From Xanthomonas sp. AM6 (GTDB lineage: Bacteria > Pseudomonadota > Gammaproteobacteria > Xanthomonadales > Xanthomonadaceae): a stretch of 64,000 nt of DNA. The stretch covers positions 4,056,501 through 4,120,500 of the forward strand of contig NZ_CP106869.1 in NCBI RefSeq assembly GCF_025665335.1, given 5' to 3'. Of the stretch, positions 28,573 to 38,187 are shown in pieces (the first letter of the stretch is position 1; the number at the start of each line of letters is the position of its first letter). Position numbers and translations under genes: made by a program. The notes beneath the pieces were generated by a model. It was not told the DNA's origin and made no database searches. It saw only the letters and a program-made list of their open reading frames with translations.

Positions 28573-28759
28573 TCACGCATTGGCGCCTCCTTCCTGGGAC
28601 CCCGGCGATTCGACATCGACCGTTGGCGAGGCGCGCGGCTTGGATACGAGATTGCAACGCGCCTTCTTAGGCTGCGCGTTCTTGCGATTGCTCCCAGCGA
28701 TCTGTAACTTCACCACCCATGGCGCAGAAGTGCCCGCCGCTTTTCACCTAGAGGAACCT

Positions 28760-29827
28760 ATGCAGAAGATTTCCGAAGATGCTGTGAGATGGGCGTATCG
28801 GTTGTTGTTGGATCGAGAGGTCGAGAGCGATCAGGTGATTGCTCAGAACTTAGGGACCTTTTCCACCGTAAGCGAGCTCAAGCGGGACATCGTCAACTCT
28901 GCGGAGTACCGCACCACCCAGGGTGCACCCGCGCGCGATGCGCAGAGCCCGTTCTTCCACTATGCATCCACGTTCGACCCCATCGAGACCATGTATCGTC
29001 ACGCCGCGTCGGGGCTTACCGCCAAGCCAGGCATGGTGGTCAACTTCCTCGGCGTAGTGATCGATCCCAAGTTCTTTCCGGCGATCCTGTCAGCCAAAGG
29101 CGGCGAGATTGAAGCCATTCCGATTCCGGCCAACTGGCACGCGGATATCGCCGAATGGGGGGCGGCCCTTCGCGCGGTCGACCTGTCGAGCAACGACTTC
29201 GTCATGATCGAGCTTGGGTGCGGCTGGGGATGCTGGATGAACAATAGCGGCGTTGCCGCGCGCGCTCAGGGGCGCAACGTAAAGGTGATCGGCATCGAAG
29301 CCGACGAAGACCATGTGGGGTTCGCCCGCGAATCGCTCGCCACCAATGGATTTCGTCCGGATCAGATCGAGCTGCACCGCGGAATCGCGTCCTTCAAGAC
29401 TGGCGTAGCGCTGTTTCCGAAACAGGATATTCCCGGATCGACCTGGGGAAGCGAGCCGTTGTTCGATCCTACGCCGGAGCAGCGGGACGAAGCGATCGCC
29501 AGCGGCCACTTCGACGAGGTGGCGATGGTGCCGCTTGCCGATGTCATTGGGTCCAATCCCCGCATCGATCTGCTGCACATCGATATTCAAGGCGGGGAAG
29601 CGGATCTCGTGGCACAGAACCTCGCCTTGTTGGGCGAGCGAGTGGCTTACATGCTGATTGGCACTCACTCCAAGCAGATCGAAGGTAGACTCTATTCCAC
29701 GCTGCTCGAAGCGGGTTGGCTGCTAGAAATGGAACGTGCCGCGATCTTCGATCTTCCCGAAGGACAGCCCCGGATTCGGGTTGACGGCGTGCAAGGATGG
29801 CGCAACCCGGCACTTCTTCCGCTCTGA
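28760..29827 (+). CDS. FkbM-family methyltransferase with N-terminal DUF4214-like domain
   Basis: This protein of 355 residues is in two parts. The first roughly 60 residues (VRWAYRLLLDREVESDQVIA, SELKRDIVNSAEYR) resemble the DUF4214 repeat seen in surface-polysaccharide proteins. The rest is an FkbM-type SAM methyltransferase: VMIELGCGWGCWMNNS is motif I, KVIGIEADEDHVGFARESLA motif II, and DLLHIDIQGGEADLVAQN the FkbM signature. It probably O-methylates a sugar of the O-antigen. ATG 28760 is preferred because GAGGAA sits just upstream; an in-frame ATG at 28580 lies in sequence without coding character. It ends the plus-strand arm. Confidence 0.82.
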   Translation: MQKISEDAVRWAYRLLLDREVESDQVIAQNLGTFSTVSELKRDIVNSAEYRTTQGAPARDAQSPFFHYASTFDPIETMYRHAASGLTAKPGMVVNFLGVVIDPKFFPAILSAKGGEIEAIPIPANWHADIAEWGAALRAVDLSSNDFVMIELGCGWGCWMNNSGVAARAQGRNVKVIGIEADEDHVGFARESLATNGFRPDQIELHRGIASFKTGVALFPKQDIPGSTWGSEPLFDPTPEQRDEAIASGHFDEVAMVPLADVIGSNPRIDLLHIDIQGGEADLVAQNLALLGERVAYMLIGTHSKQIEGRLYSTLLEAGWLLEMERAAIFDLPEGQPRIRVDGVQGWRNPALLPL

Positions 29828-30062
29828 ACCGCGAGGAATATCCATGCCGGGCGCCAACGCTCGTGGCGCAACCCGCACCTGCAAGCCACCTGCCCGCCTT
29901 GACTGCGCACAGGTGGTCGCATCCGCCAAGCGACGAGAAAAAGCGCTTGCCCGGAGGCGCCATGTCGGCACATGAAAGATGCCAGAGCGAAGATCGCTCA
30001 GGTCCACCCAGCTCCAGCGGCGCTGACCGCCCCCGCCGCGCTGCCCAGGTCGTCAAGAAAAG
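29828..30062. other. Convergent junction between the two LPS arms
   Basis: The gap of 235 bases lies between the FkbM gene and the convergent membrane-protein gene. Short frames cross it but none has a recognisable family or ribosome site. I did not find a textbook terminator with a T run on either strand. The segment may be a recombination joint between two independently acquired modules. Confidence 0.4.
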
Positions 30063-31397
30063 TCAACCTGGATCCATTGTTGGCACATACATCATTCGCT
30101 CGCGTGCGCATCGATAATAGACGTCGCTCTTCCAGAACGACAGGCCCATCGTCGGCGCCTGCACCCGCAGTCCCTGCCGCATGTCTTCGCATGCCGGCCC
30201 GGACCACAGCGAGGCACCGATGATTTCGGATCGCCCCGCCACGTAAGGTACGGCGACATAGTAGGCCGACCAACCCAGCACAGGCAGGCAGAGCAGCGAA
30301 ACCCAAATGGGCGGCAGCGTACGGAGCCGCTCCAGGTTCGGCCTCAGGCAAACCAACATGGCGACCAGGAGCGCAAGCATGGGCTGGACCATCAGCCGAT
30401 TGCCCCAGCCATCCCAACCAAACGGTGCCCACCAGCACGAGAACGCCACGCAGGAAAGCAAGGCAGCGATGGCGGCCAGCCACACGGCATGCCCGCGGGG
30501 AGCCAGTCCGAGCAAGCGCCAGCCCGATACGGCCAGGAAGATCGGCAGGAGCCAGAACACGAACACACCGCCATTTGGAGAAAGCAACGAACCCAACAGG
30601 AATTCGGCGCTTCGCTCGACGCTGGGACTGGTGGCCTTGCCTTCGGCGACATAGGCAATCGACCAAGGCACTCCGTACTTGAAGACGTTGTACGCCGAGG
30701 AAAGCATCAAGCCGATCGCGACAGGCAGGCCACCGAAGAGCAGGAACGACCGAATCGCCTTCCACCTCGGCAGCCGGGAGCGGCTTTCCTTGCGCAAGCA
30801 GCCGATCGCGAATGCCACGGCCGCGCTGGCCGCCAGCAGAACCGCGATGGTGTCCTTGAAAAGCGGCAGCAACAATCCCGAAAGGAAAAGCACCCATGGT
30901 GCCGCTCCTGCGCGCCGGGTCGTGCCGTCGTCTTCCAACAGGACAGCCAGCGTGCCGATATAGATTCCGCAGACCGCGCCCGCCTGCACTTCCAGAGCTC
31001 CGGAATAGATATAGAACGCGGGCAACGGACTCAGCAATAGCGCAACCGCATACACGCCGCTTGCGCCCAACGACATTCGCCATCCGCGCAGCAGCCCCAG
31101 ACATAGCAAGGGCAAACCCAGGGCCAGCAGATTGGCCAACGCAAGCAATACGGTGCCATGCCCGACCAGCATCGCATTGAAGAGATACGCCAACGGAAAC
31201 TTGCTCAGGCTGCCACAGTGGGTCGCCCCGGCATGGAAGCAGGACAACGCCAGCGCCCAGTCATTCTGCCATGCGGCAAGGTCGGTCGGATTGAAGAAGC
31301 CGCTGGCCAAACCTGCCAGGACAATGAAAATGATCAACGCACCTAGCGCGCTGAACCACATCTGCGTCGGCGAGAACGTCCTGGCGTGCTTGATCAT
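30063..31397 (-). CDS. Polytopic membrane protein, putative glycosyltransferase (444 aa)
   Basis: The first cytoplasmic residues (MIKHARTFSPTQ) lead into a long helix, then a loop with NPTDLAAWQNDWALALSCFH containing Asp residues, followed by about ten more hydrophobic segments and a short soluble C-terminus with LWSGPACEDMRQGL. This is the general layout of GT-C transferases. Its ATG overlaps the stop of the upstream 552-residue membrane protein by ATGA. It is the last gene of the minus-strand arm. I found no specific family. A role in adding a branch sugar in the periplasm, with the gtrB-like/gtrA pair of this arm, is inference. Confidence 0.65.
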   Translation of the reverse strand: MIKHARTFSPTQMWFSALGALIIFIVLAGLASGFFNPTDLAAWQNDWALALSCFHAGATHCGSLSKFPLAYLFNAMLVGHGTVLLALANLLALGLPLLCLGLLRGWRMSLGASGVYAVALLLSPLPAFYIYSGALEVQAGAVCGIYIGTLAVLLEDDGTTRRAGAAPWVLFLSGLLLPLFKDTIAVLLAASAAVAFAIGCLRKESRSRLPRWKAIRSFLLFGGLPVAIGLMLSSAYNVFKYGVPWSIAYVAEGKATSPSVERSAEFLLGSLLSPNGGVFVFWLLPIFLAVSGWRLLGLAPRGHAVWLAAIAALLSCVAFSCWWAPFGWDGWGNRLMVQPMLALLVAMLVCLRPNLERLRTLPPIWVSLLCLPVLGWSAYYVAVPYVAGRSEIIGASLWSGPACEDMRQGLRVQAPTMGLSFWKSDVYYRCARERMMYVPTMDPG

Positions 31398-33055
31398 TTT
31401 CTTGGCTCGCAAATCCAGAATGCCGGCCCGGTCTGCGGTTCCGCCGGCCGCTCGGAGCAACTGAACCCGCTGGCGAAGTCCGGCCGGTACTGGGCATACA
31501 GCTTGCCCGACAACAAGTAGATCGCGTGCGGGTCGAGTCTCGCAAGCCGTTGCGGGTAGTTGCAGTGATATTCGGACTGATCTGCAGTTGTGCGCGCCGC
31601 GTAGAAATTGTTGGTGGGTAGGTGCCTGCCCAGAGCGAAGTAGCCGACCAGCTCATAGTTGCGCAACCCGCCCGGGGTACTTTCGTGATCGCACTGCCAA
31701 GCCGGGAACACCAGGACAGCGTGCGCTTGGCCAGCATTCACCCCTTCGAGCTTCAATGCGCTCGCATTGGAGATATTGCCGCGGGTATTGGCGGCCAACG
31801 GCAAGATGTCCACCAGCTGCACGGCAAGTATGGCGCTCAGCAAGAGCGCAGCGCGCTTGGCTCCGAACCGGCGCGCGGCAGCCGCGGCCAGGATCAGCAC
31901 CAGCCAGAAGCCCGCCATCCAGAAGAATCTTCCGCTACCGCGAAAGCGCGACAGCAGGAAACGCACGGAGTCGGGGATCGGTAGCTCGAGCTGGTATCCA
32001 GCCAGCGTAATGCTCGCCGACAACGCCAGCACATAACAGCACAGAACTGCCAGCATCGCACCGAGGAAAGGAAAGCGCTGGGCGGTGACCTGGCGCCTGG
32101 AAACCAGGAACGGTCCAAGCGCACAGAGGATCGCCATGCCAAGGCCGATGTAGGTGTAGCCCTCAAAGGACTGACCGCCGGTCGCATCCACCACGTCCAG
32201 ATGCAACAGTTTAGCGCCGCCGTTGGAATCCAGCGGCCCAAGCATGTTCATCGAGTAGACGCCATAACCGCCGGTGGCCGCGGACGAAGCGCTCATGAAA
32301 CCGAATATCGTCAGTCCCAGGGCAGCGATGGCGACCAACATCACCAACCGGATCATAAGTTCCAGCCGCTCACCCTTTCGGTAGAGCATCGAACAAACAA
32401 TCACGGCATTGCTCGCAGCTACCATGAGCGCCAGGTAGGGATTCAGACCGGTGGCCAGCAACAGGACCGCGCCGTTGAGCGCGAGCCAACGCAACCTGCC
32501 CGACTCCAACGTGGCCAGGGTTGCCCACAGCGACAGCACCAACACCCACTGGGAAGACAATGCGGCGTGGCCCTGGAAGCGAAAGAACGTATACGGCATC
32601 GACGCCAGCAACACCCCGCCAATCAGCGCGATGCAGCGTCCCCATACCGGATCGTCGACACCGGCCAGGCGCAACGCTCGCTGGGCTGCGAAGTATCCGA
32701 AGACCCCCTGCATGGCGAGGCAGGCCGTGAAGTAGTATCCGAAATACTGCCGCCCCTCGCCCAGCACACCGGCAAACGGACGCGATAGCAGCAACAACAA
32801 TGGCATGGGATCGAACAGCGAGACGCTGATCGGCAGCGGATAGCTCAGTCGGGTGGTGTTCAACCAGATGGCATCGGGATCGGAGAGATACTGCGACCAC
32901 GCTACGTAGACCTGGGCAAGGTCACCCCACAGCCATTTGACGCTGGCAGGATCTATCCCCGTACGCCCCAATGCCAGATGCGCCCACGTCGCCCCGAAGG
33001 CAGCTGCCAACAAAGGACAAACTATAGCGACCGCTCTGCCGAAGTTCATATGCAT
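31394..33055 (-). CDS. Large polytopic membrane protein, DUF6311-like, putative glycosyltransferase
   Basis: This protein of about 553 residues has a first helix, then a loop with VKWLWGDLAQVYVAWSQYLS (acidic residues in the position typical of GT-C active sites) and the PLPISVSLFDPMPLLLLLSR segment. It has a dozen hydrophobic helices and a soluble C-terminal 100 residues with several Cys (AWQCDHES, EYHCNYPQR, SGFSCSERP). I associate it loosely with DUF6311 membrane proteins, which are found in polysaccharide loci; that match is from memory. The start MHMNFGRAV could be either of two ATGs (33055 or 33049). It lies 22 bases downstream of the 199-residue protein gene. Confidence 0.65.
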   Translation of the reverse strand: MHMNFGRAVAIVCPLLAAAFGATWAHLALGRTGIDPASVKWLWGDLAQVYVAWSQYLSDPDAIWLNTTRLSYPLPISVSLFDPMPLLLLLSRPFAGVLGEGRQYFGYYFTACLAMQGVFGYFAAQRALRLAGVDDPVWGRCIALIGGVLLASMPYTFFRFQGHAALSSQWVLVLSLWATLATLESGRLRWLALNGAVLLLATGLNPYLALMVAASNAVIVCSMLYRKGERLELMIRLVMLVAIAALGLTIFGFMSASSAATGGYGVYSMNMLGPLDSNGGAKLLHLDVVDATGGQSFEGYTYIGLGMAILCALGPFLVSRRQVTAQRFPFLGAMLAVLCCYVLALSASITLAGYQLELPIPDSVRFLLSRFRGSGRFFWMAGFWLVLILAAAAARRFGAKRAALLLSAILAVQLVDILPLAANTRGNISNASALKLEGVNAGQAHAVLVFPAWQCDHESTPGGLRNYELVGYFALGRHLPTNNFYAARTTADQSEYHCNYPQRLARLDPHAIYLLSGKLYAQYRPDFASGFSCSERPAEPQTGPAFWICEPRK

Positions 33056-33077
33056 ATCGCCTGTTCGGATATTTCGA

Positions 33078-33677
33078 CTACCGACATTGATAGGTCACAT
33101 CAGCGGTACTGTGTCGGAACGGGTCGGTCAGGTCATCGGTGTACTGACCCATGATCAACCGCCGCTTCGGCAGCAAATGCGTCCTGTAGAAACGGCTGAA
33201 ATTGGCGAAGCGTTGCCCCTTGGAGGTCAAGCGAACGCACCCGCCGCTGATGACGATCGTTCCCGACTCCAACTGTTCGGTGAGCCGGATATCGACCAAT
33301 CGATGTTCGGGCATGTACTCCTTGACAAACACTTCGTGCATGCGATCGCGACGAATGCCCCCACCCCGCTGCTGCAACTTTTCCAGGATGTAGAACGAAA
33401 GCGATCGGTCGATGACCGTGGGGACGCTCAACGCAAAGGCATAGCCAGCCAGCATCCATATCGCCAGGAGTTGCACCCGCTCCAGACCTGTGAACGGCTT
33501 CAGCATGCCCGCTACCCACATCAGCGCAAAGGCCAGCCCTGCGGCGATGACCACGTCGAGCAGACTCGAGTACAACACCACGTTGACTTGGAAATAGCGC
33601 ACATGCAGAAAATAGACGGCGAAGAGCGCCCCAACGTAAAGCGCGCACGACAGTAGCGCGACCAGATAACGATTCAT
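33078..33677 (-). CDS. Conserved membrane protein of unknown function (199 aa)
   Basis: The N-terminal half has three or four hydrophobic helices (VALLSCALYVGALFAVYFLH, LDVVIAAGLAFALMWVAGML, LLAIWMLAGYAFALSVP). The C-terminal half is soluble and looks conserved, with RSLSFYILEKLQQRGGGIRR, SGGCVRLTSKGQRFANFSRF and LLPKRRLIMGQYTDDLTDPF. It overlaps the upstream GtrA gene by ATGA and precedes the 553-residue membrane protein, so it belongs to the same periplasmic-glycosylation cassette. I cannot name a family. The K-G-x-R-F and Y-T-D-D-L-T-D-P-F strings look like functional signatures. Confidence 0.72.
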   Translation of the reverse strand: MNRYLVALLSCALYVGALFAVYFLHVRYFQVNVVLYSSLLDVVIAAGLAFALMWVAGMLKPFTGLERVQLLAIWMLAGYAFALSVPTVIDRSLSFYILEKLQQRGGGIRRDRMHEVFVKEYMPEHRLVDIRLTEQLESGTIVISGGCVRLTSKGQRFANFSRFYRTHLLPKRRLIMGQYTDDLTDPFRHSTADVTYQCR

Positions 33678-34072
33678 CGAAACACCATGAATTTGTTGGC
33701 CACGAAGCTACCCGCCATCTGCATCCCTGTGGCGAGGATGAATCCAATGGTGTAGTCGAGCCCGTAACGATCGGTCCACAGATATAGAAATGAGCCATGC
33801 AGCAGCGCGATGACGCCATAAACCAACAGGAAAAGCACGCCCTGGCGGGCCACTCGGCCCTGGGCGGCGCGAAACACGAAATATCGGCTGCCAATGAAGG
33901 ATGTGCCGATGCCGAACACGGCCGCAACGGCGTTGGCCACTCCCACCGAGGGAAAGTCCAGCACCTCGATGTTGAAGCGCAGCACGCTGTAGTGGACCAG
34001 CGTCGCCACTACCCCATTGAGGCCGTAGCGCAGAACCTCGCTAGCCAGCGCGCGTTCAACCGGGCCTCGCAT
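33674..34072 (-). CDS. GtrA-family membrane protein (second copy)
   Basis: This protein of 132 residues has four helices and the GtrA start VLRYGLNGVVATLVHYSVLR, then AVAAVFGIGTSFIGSRYFVF and a closing GSFVANKFMVFR. It is clearly different from the GtrA at 24.8 kb, so the two were probably acquired separately, each with its own transferase. It overlaps the gtrB-like gene upstream by 17 bases and the 199-residue protein gene downstream by ATGA. Expected role: flipping polyprenyl-phosphate sugar to the periplasm. Confidence 0.84.
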   Translation of the reverse strand: MRGPVERALASEVLRYGLNGVVATLVHYSVLRFNIEVLDFPSVGVANAVAAVFGIGTSFIGSRYFVFRAAQGRVARQGVLFLLVYGVIALLHGSFLYLWTDRYGLDYTIGFILATGMQMAGSFVANKFMVFR

Positions 34073-35009
34073 GTAGGACCTCTGCGACGAACTCGCGATA
34101 ACCGCCGGAAAGCAACACGCCGCCGCCGCGTACGATGCCCGACAGCATCAGAATGATCAGCGTCAGCGCGCCGGTCTGCAGGAACACCAAGAGCAAGATT
34201 CCGGAGACGATCGAGAACCAGCCCGGGGTGGCGAAACCGATCGCCTTCAGAATAAGCGCGAGCATGGCGCCACAGACGGTCAGCGCTGCCACCAGAGTGC
34301 ACGCGATCCCGACCCGGACGAGTACGTCCTCGGCGAAGACCATCAACGCCCTGAACCCATGCAGCGCCAAGCCGACAAAGTTCATCTTGCTGCGGCCCGC
34401 GTAGCGCGGTCCTCTATCCAGGGCACAGGTACTGACGCGCAGCTTGGAGTTGAGCACGCAGGCCGCGACGTGGGTCCACAGCTCCTGCATCGCCGCAAGT
34501 CGCTGTACCGCCGACATCTTGGCGGCCATGAAGTTGCCGAAGCTGATCTTTCGACCGCTGAGCAACGAGAATAGCCACTTGTACACGACGTAAAAAGCCC
34601 GGAATCGCAACGTCTCGACTCTGCTCTTGCGCGTGGCCACAACGACATCGACCTCGGGATCGTCGAGCCGCTTGATCAATTCGCTAATGCTCTGCGGCGT
34701 ATCCTCCCCATCCGAATCCATTACGACGACGTACTGATCGCCGGTGAAATTTTCCGCCACGTAGCCGAGGCCGATGGCGATCGCGCGTTGGTGGCCGACG
34801 TTCCGACGCAGCTTGATGACCACACCTTCGAGCCCGGCTGCGGCGATCGCACCGGGACTGAGTGGCTGCCGAACCGAACCATCATCCACGGCGACGACGT
34901 ACACACCGGAACCCTGGCTGCTCTTGAGCTCATGAAATAGCCGCGAGGATGCTTCAAGGTCCTCGAACACCGGCATCACGACCACCAGCGATGGCGAAAG
35001 CGGACTCAT
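34056..35009 (-). CDS. GtrB-like polyprenyl-phosphate glycosyltransferase (GT2, second copy)
   Basis: This protein of 317 residues has a GT-A domain ([32 protein letters not shown], metal site [18 protein letters not shown]) and two C-terminal helices at about 230-300. The [15 protein letters not shown] motif fits the DPM1/GtrB group. Its ATG overlaps the stop of the UDP-xylose synthase gene by ATGA. That tight coupling suggests the sugar it loads onto undecaprenyl phosphate is xylose. The inference comes from context; the sequence does not show specificity. Confidence 0.85.
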   Translation of the reverse strand: MSPLSPSLVVVMPVFEDLEASSRLFHELKSSQGSGVYVVAVDDGSVRQPLSPGAIAAAGLEGVVIKLRRNVGHQRAIAIGLGYVAENFTGDQYVVVMDSDGEDTPQSISELIKRLDDPEVDVVVATRKSRVETLRFRAFYVVYKWLFSLLSGRKISFGNFMAAKMSAVQRLAAMQELWTHVAACVLNSKLRVSTCALDRGPRYAGRSKMNFVGLALHGFRALMVFAEDVLVRVGIACTLVAALTVCGAMLALILKAIGFATPGWFSIVSGILLLVFLQTGALTLIILMLSGIVRGGGVLLSGGYREFVAEVLHARPG

Positions 35010-35953
35010 TGCTGAAGCCGCCTGCGGAAGTACGCGATTGTCTCCTTCAGGCCATCTTCGAGAGCGACCTTCGGCTGCCAGCCCAACTCGGATTTCGCCA
35101 AGGCTATGTCTGGCTGGCGCTGCTTCGGATCGTCCGCGGGGAGGGGCTGGAACACGATCCTGGAAGTTCCGCCCACCAGCTTGAGCACGGTTTCAGCCAA
35201 TTGCAACATCGTGAACTCGCCCGGATTGCCGATATTCACCGGACCAGTGAAATCGGCGCGACTTTCCATCAACTTGAGCATGCCATCGATCAGGTCGTCG
35301 ACATAGCAAAAGCTGCGCGTCTGAGTACCGTCGCCATAGATGGTAATCGGCTCGCCCCGCAGCGCCTGGACGATAAAGTTGCTGACCACGCGTCCATCAT
35401 TTGGATGCATGCGGGGGCCATACGTATTGAAGATGCGCATCACCTTGATTTCCAGGTGGTGCTGGCGCCAATAGTCGAAGAACAGGGTTTCCGCGCAGCG
35501 CTTGCCCTCGTCGTAGCAACTGCGTATCCCGATCGGATTGACGCGCCCCCAATAGCCCTCCACCTGAGGGTGGATCTCCGGATCGCCATACACCTCGCTC
35601 GTGCTTGCCTGCAGGATCCTTGCATTGACGCGCTTTGCCAGCCCCAACATATTGATCGCACCGTGCACGCTGGTCTTGGTGGTCTGCACAGGGTCATATT
35701 GGTAGTGCACGGGCGAGGCCGGACATGCGAGATTGTAGATTCGATCCACTTCAACGTAGAGAGGGAAGGTAACGTCGTGCCGCAGAAGTTCGAAACGGGA
35801 ATTGTTCATCAACCCGGCGACATTCTGCTTGCGGCCGGTATAGAAGTTGTCGACGCAAAGCACATCGAAACCGGAGGCTATCAGGCGATCGCACAGGTGC
35901 GAACCCAGAAATCCCGCTCCGCCGGTAACCAACACCCTGTCATTTTCCGACAT
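35006..35953 (-). CDS. uxs: UDP-glucuronate decarboxylase (UDP-xylose synthase)
   Basis: This extended SDR enzyme of 315 residues converts UDP-glucuronic acid to UDP-xylose. Diagnostic features are [20 protein letters not shown], the [20 protein letters not shown] block that separates UXS from other decarboxylases, [28 protein letters not shown] (YxxxK), and [23 protein letters not shown]-glucuronate must come from a UDP-glucose dehydrogenase outside the window. Xylose is a known side-branch of Xanthomonas rhamnan O-antigens. A 164-base gap precedes the gene, so it may have its own promoter. Confidence 0.93.
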   Translation of the reverse strand: MSENDRVLVTGGAGFLGSHLCDRLIASGFDVLCVDNFYTGRKQNVAGLMNNSRFELLRHDVTFPLYVEVDRIYNLACPASPVHYQYDPVQTTKTSVHGAINMLGLAKRVNARILQASTSEVYGDPEIHPQVEGYWGRVNPIGIRSCYDEGKRCAETLFFDYWRQHHLEIKVMRIFNTYGPRMHPNDGRVVSNFIVQALRGEPITIYGDGTQTRSFCYVDDLIDGMLKLMESRADFTGPVNIGNPGEFTMLQLAETVLKLVGGTSRIVFQPLPADDPKQRQPDIALAKSELGWQPKVALEDGLKETIAYFRRRLQQ

Positions 35954-36117
35954 TGCTAATCCTCAATAGTACGTAACGCGCCGCCCGCTCGACGCAGCGG
36001 GCAATCGCAGGAATTATTTACGCGAGTTACAGGTGACCGAAGAAAATCGCCCGCCCCATTCCCAATCCAGCCAGTCGCGCGTCGGCTGATTGCCGCCCCG
36101 CAACCGGCTGCGAACCC

Positions 36118-37031
36118 TCAATCGCCGCTCAGCATCCAGCCCAATGTCTGCTCCAGCGCAGGACTGCTCCAAGGACCAATCAACTGCTGCAACAGGCTAT
36201 TGTCGCCCCGCAGCACCTTTACCTCGTTTTGGCGCACAAACGCAGGATTGACCTTCACCGTCAAGGAGTGCCCGGTGATGTTCTCGCACATCGAGATGAC
36301 TTCCCCCAGAGAATGGGCTTCGCCCGAGCAGACGTTGACGGTCTCGCCCACCGCCCCTTCTGCGCTCAGCAACCTGCGATATGCCTGGACTACCGCCCTT
36401 ACATCGCTAAAATCCCGCCATACGGCCGTATTGCCCAGCTCGATGCTGGATTCCCGTCGGCGGAAATGGGCGACGATCTTAGGGATCAGGAAGTTCTCGG
36501 CCTGTCCTATCCCCGTATAGTTGAATGGCCGAGTCAGCACGATGGGCAGTCGTCCCATCCAAAGCTTCGCCACGTACTCCATTGCAAGCTTGCTCACGGC
36601 ATAGTCGTTCGCGGGGGCAGCGGGCGTCGCCTCGTTCAATACGCCCGCGGAAGCGTTCCCGTAGACATTTGCGCTACTGGCCAGCAAGACCCGCTCGGGC
36701 ATGACCGCGCTCGACGCGAGTGCTTCGAGCAGGTTGCGGGTGCCGATCAGATTCACGTTGTAGAAGTCGCTGGCGCCGCCATGCCCGACGAACGCCATTG
36801 CCGCGAGATGTATCACGAGCTCCGGACGCACCTCGGCCATCAGCCTCGCCAAGGCATCTTGATCACGAAGGTCCACCGCCAGCAGCGAGCTGCCGTCTTG
36901 CATCGGATTCCCGGAAGTAGGCCGCCCCAGGCCGATCACCTCGTAACCATGCGCTTGCAACTCAGCTTGCATGTAGCGACCGGTGAAACCATTTGCTCCG
37001 GTCAATAACACGCGTTTACCAAGAGCGCTCA

Positions 37032-37032
<1 letters not shown>
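36118..37032 (-). CDS. rmd: GDP-6-deoxy-D-lyxo-4-hexulose reductase (GDP-D-rhamnose synthesis)
   Basis: This SDR of 304 residues reduces the Gmd product to GDP-D-rhamnose. It shows VLLTGANGFTGRYMQAELQA, LVIHLAAMAFVGHGGASDFY, LLASSANVYGNASAG, the YAVSKLAMEYVAKLW YxxxK site and RPFNYTGIGQAENFLIPKIV, all typical of Rmd. Its start codon shares one base with the gmd stop (TGATG), so the pair is translationally coupled. Together with XanB and Gmd it completes a GDP-mannose to GDP-D-rhamnose route. GDP-fucose synthase (WcaG/Fcl) is less likely, as the sequence pattern is Rmd-like. Confidence 0.9.
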
Positions 37033-38171
<1,139 letters not shown>

Positions 38172-38187
38172 TTAAGCGATCGCATGC

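Noticed and set aside
29828-30062. Small gene in the gap between the convergent LPS arms
   Set aside because: Short frames cross the gap but lack ribosome sites and any similarity I can recognise.
35954-36117. Terminator between rmd and uxs
   Set aside because: There is a stem (GCCCGCT / AGCGGGC) but no T run on the minus strand after it, so I treat it only as a possible RNA structure.
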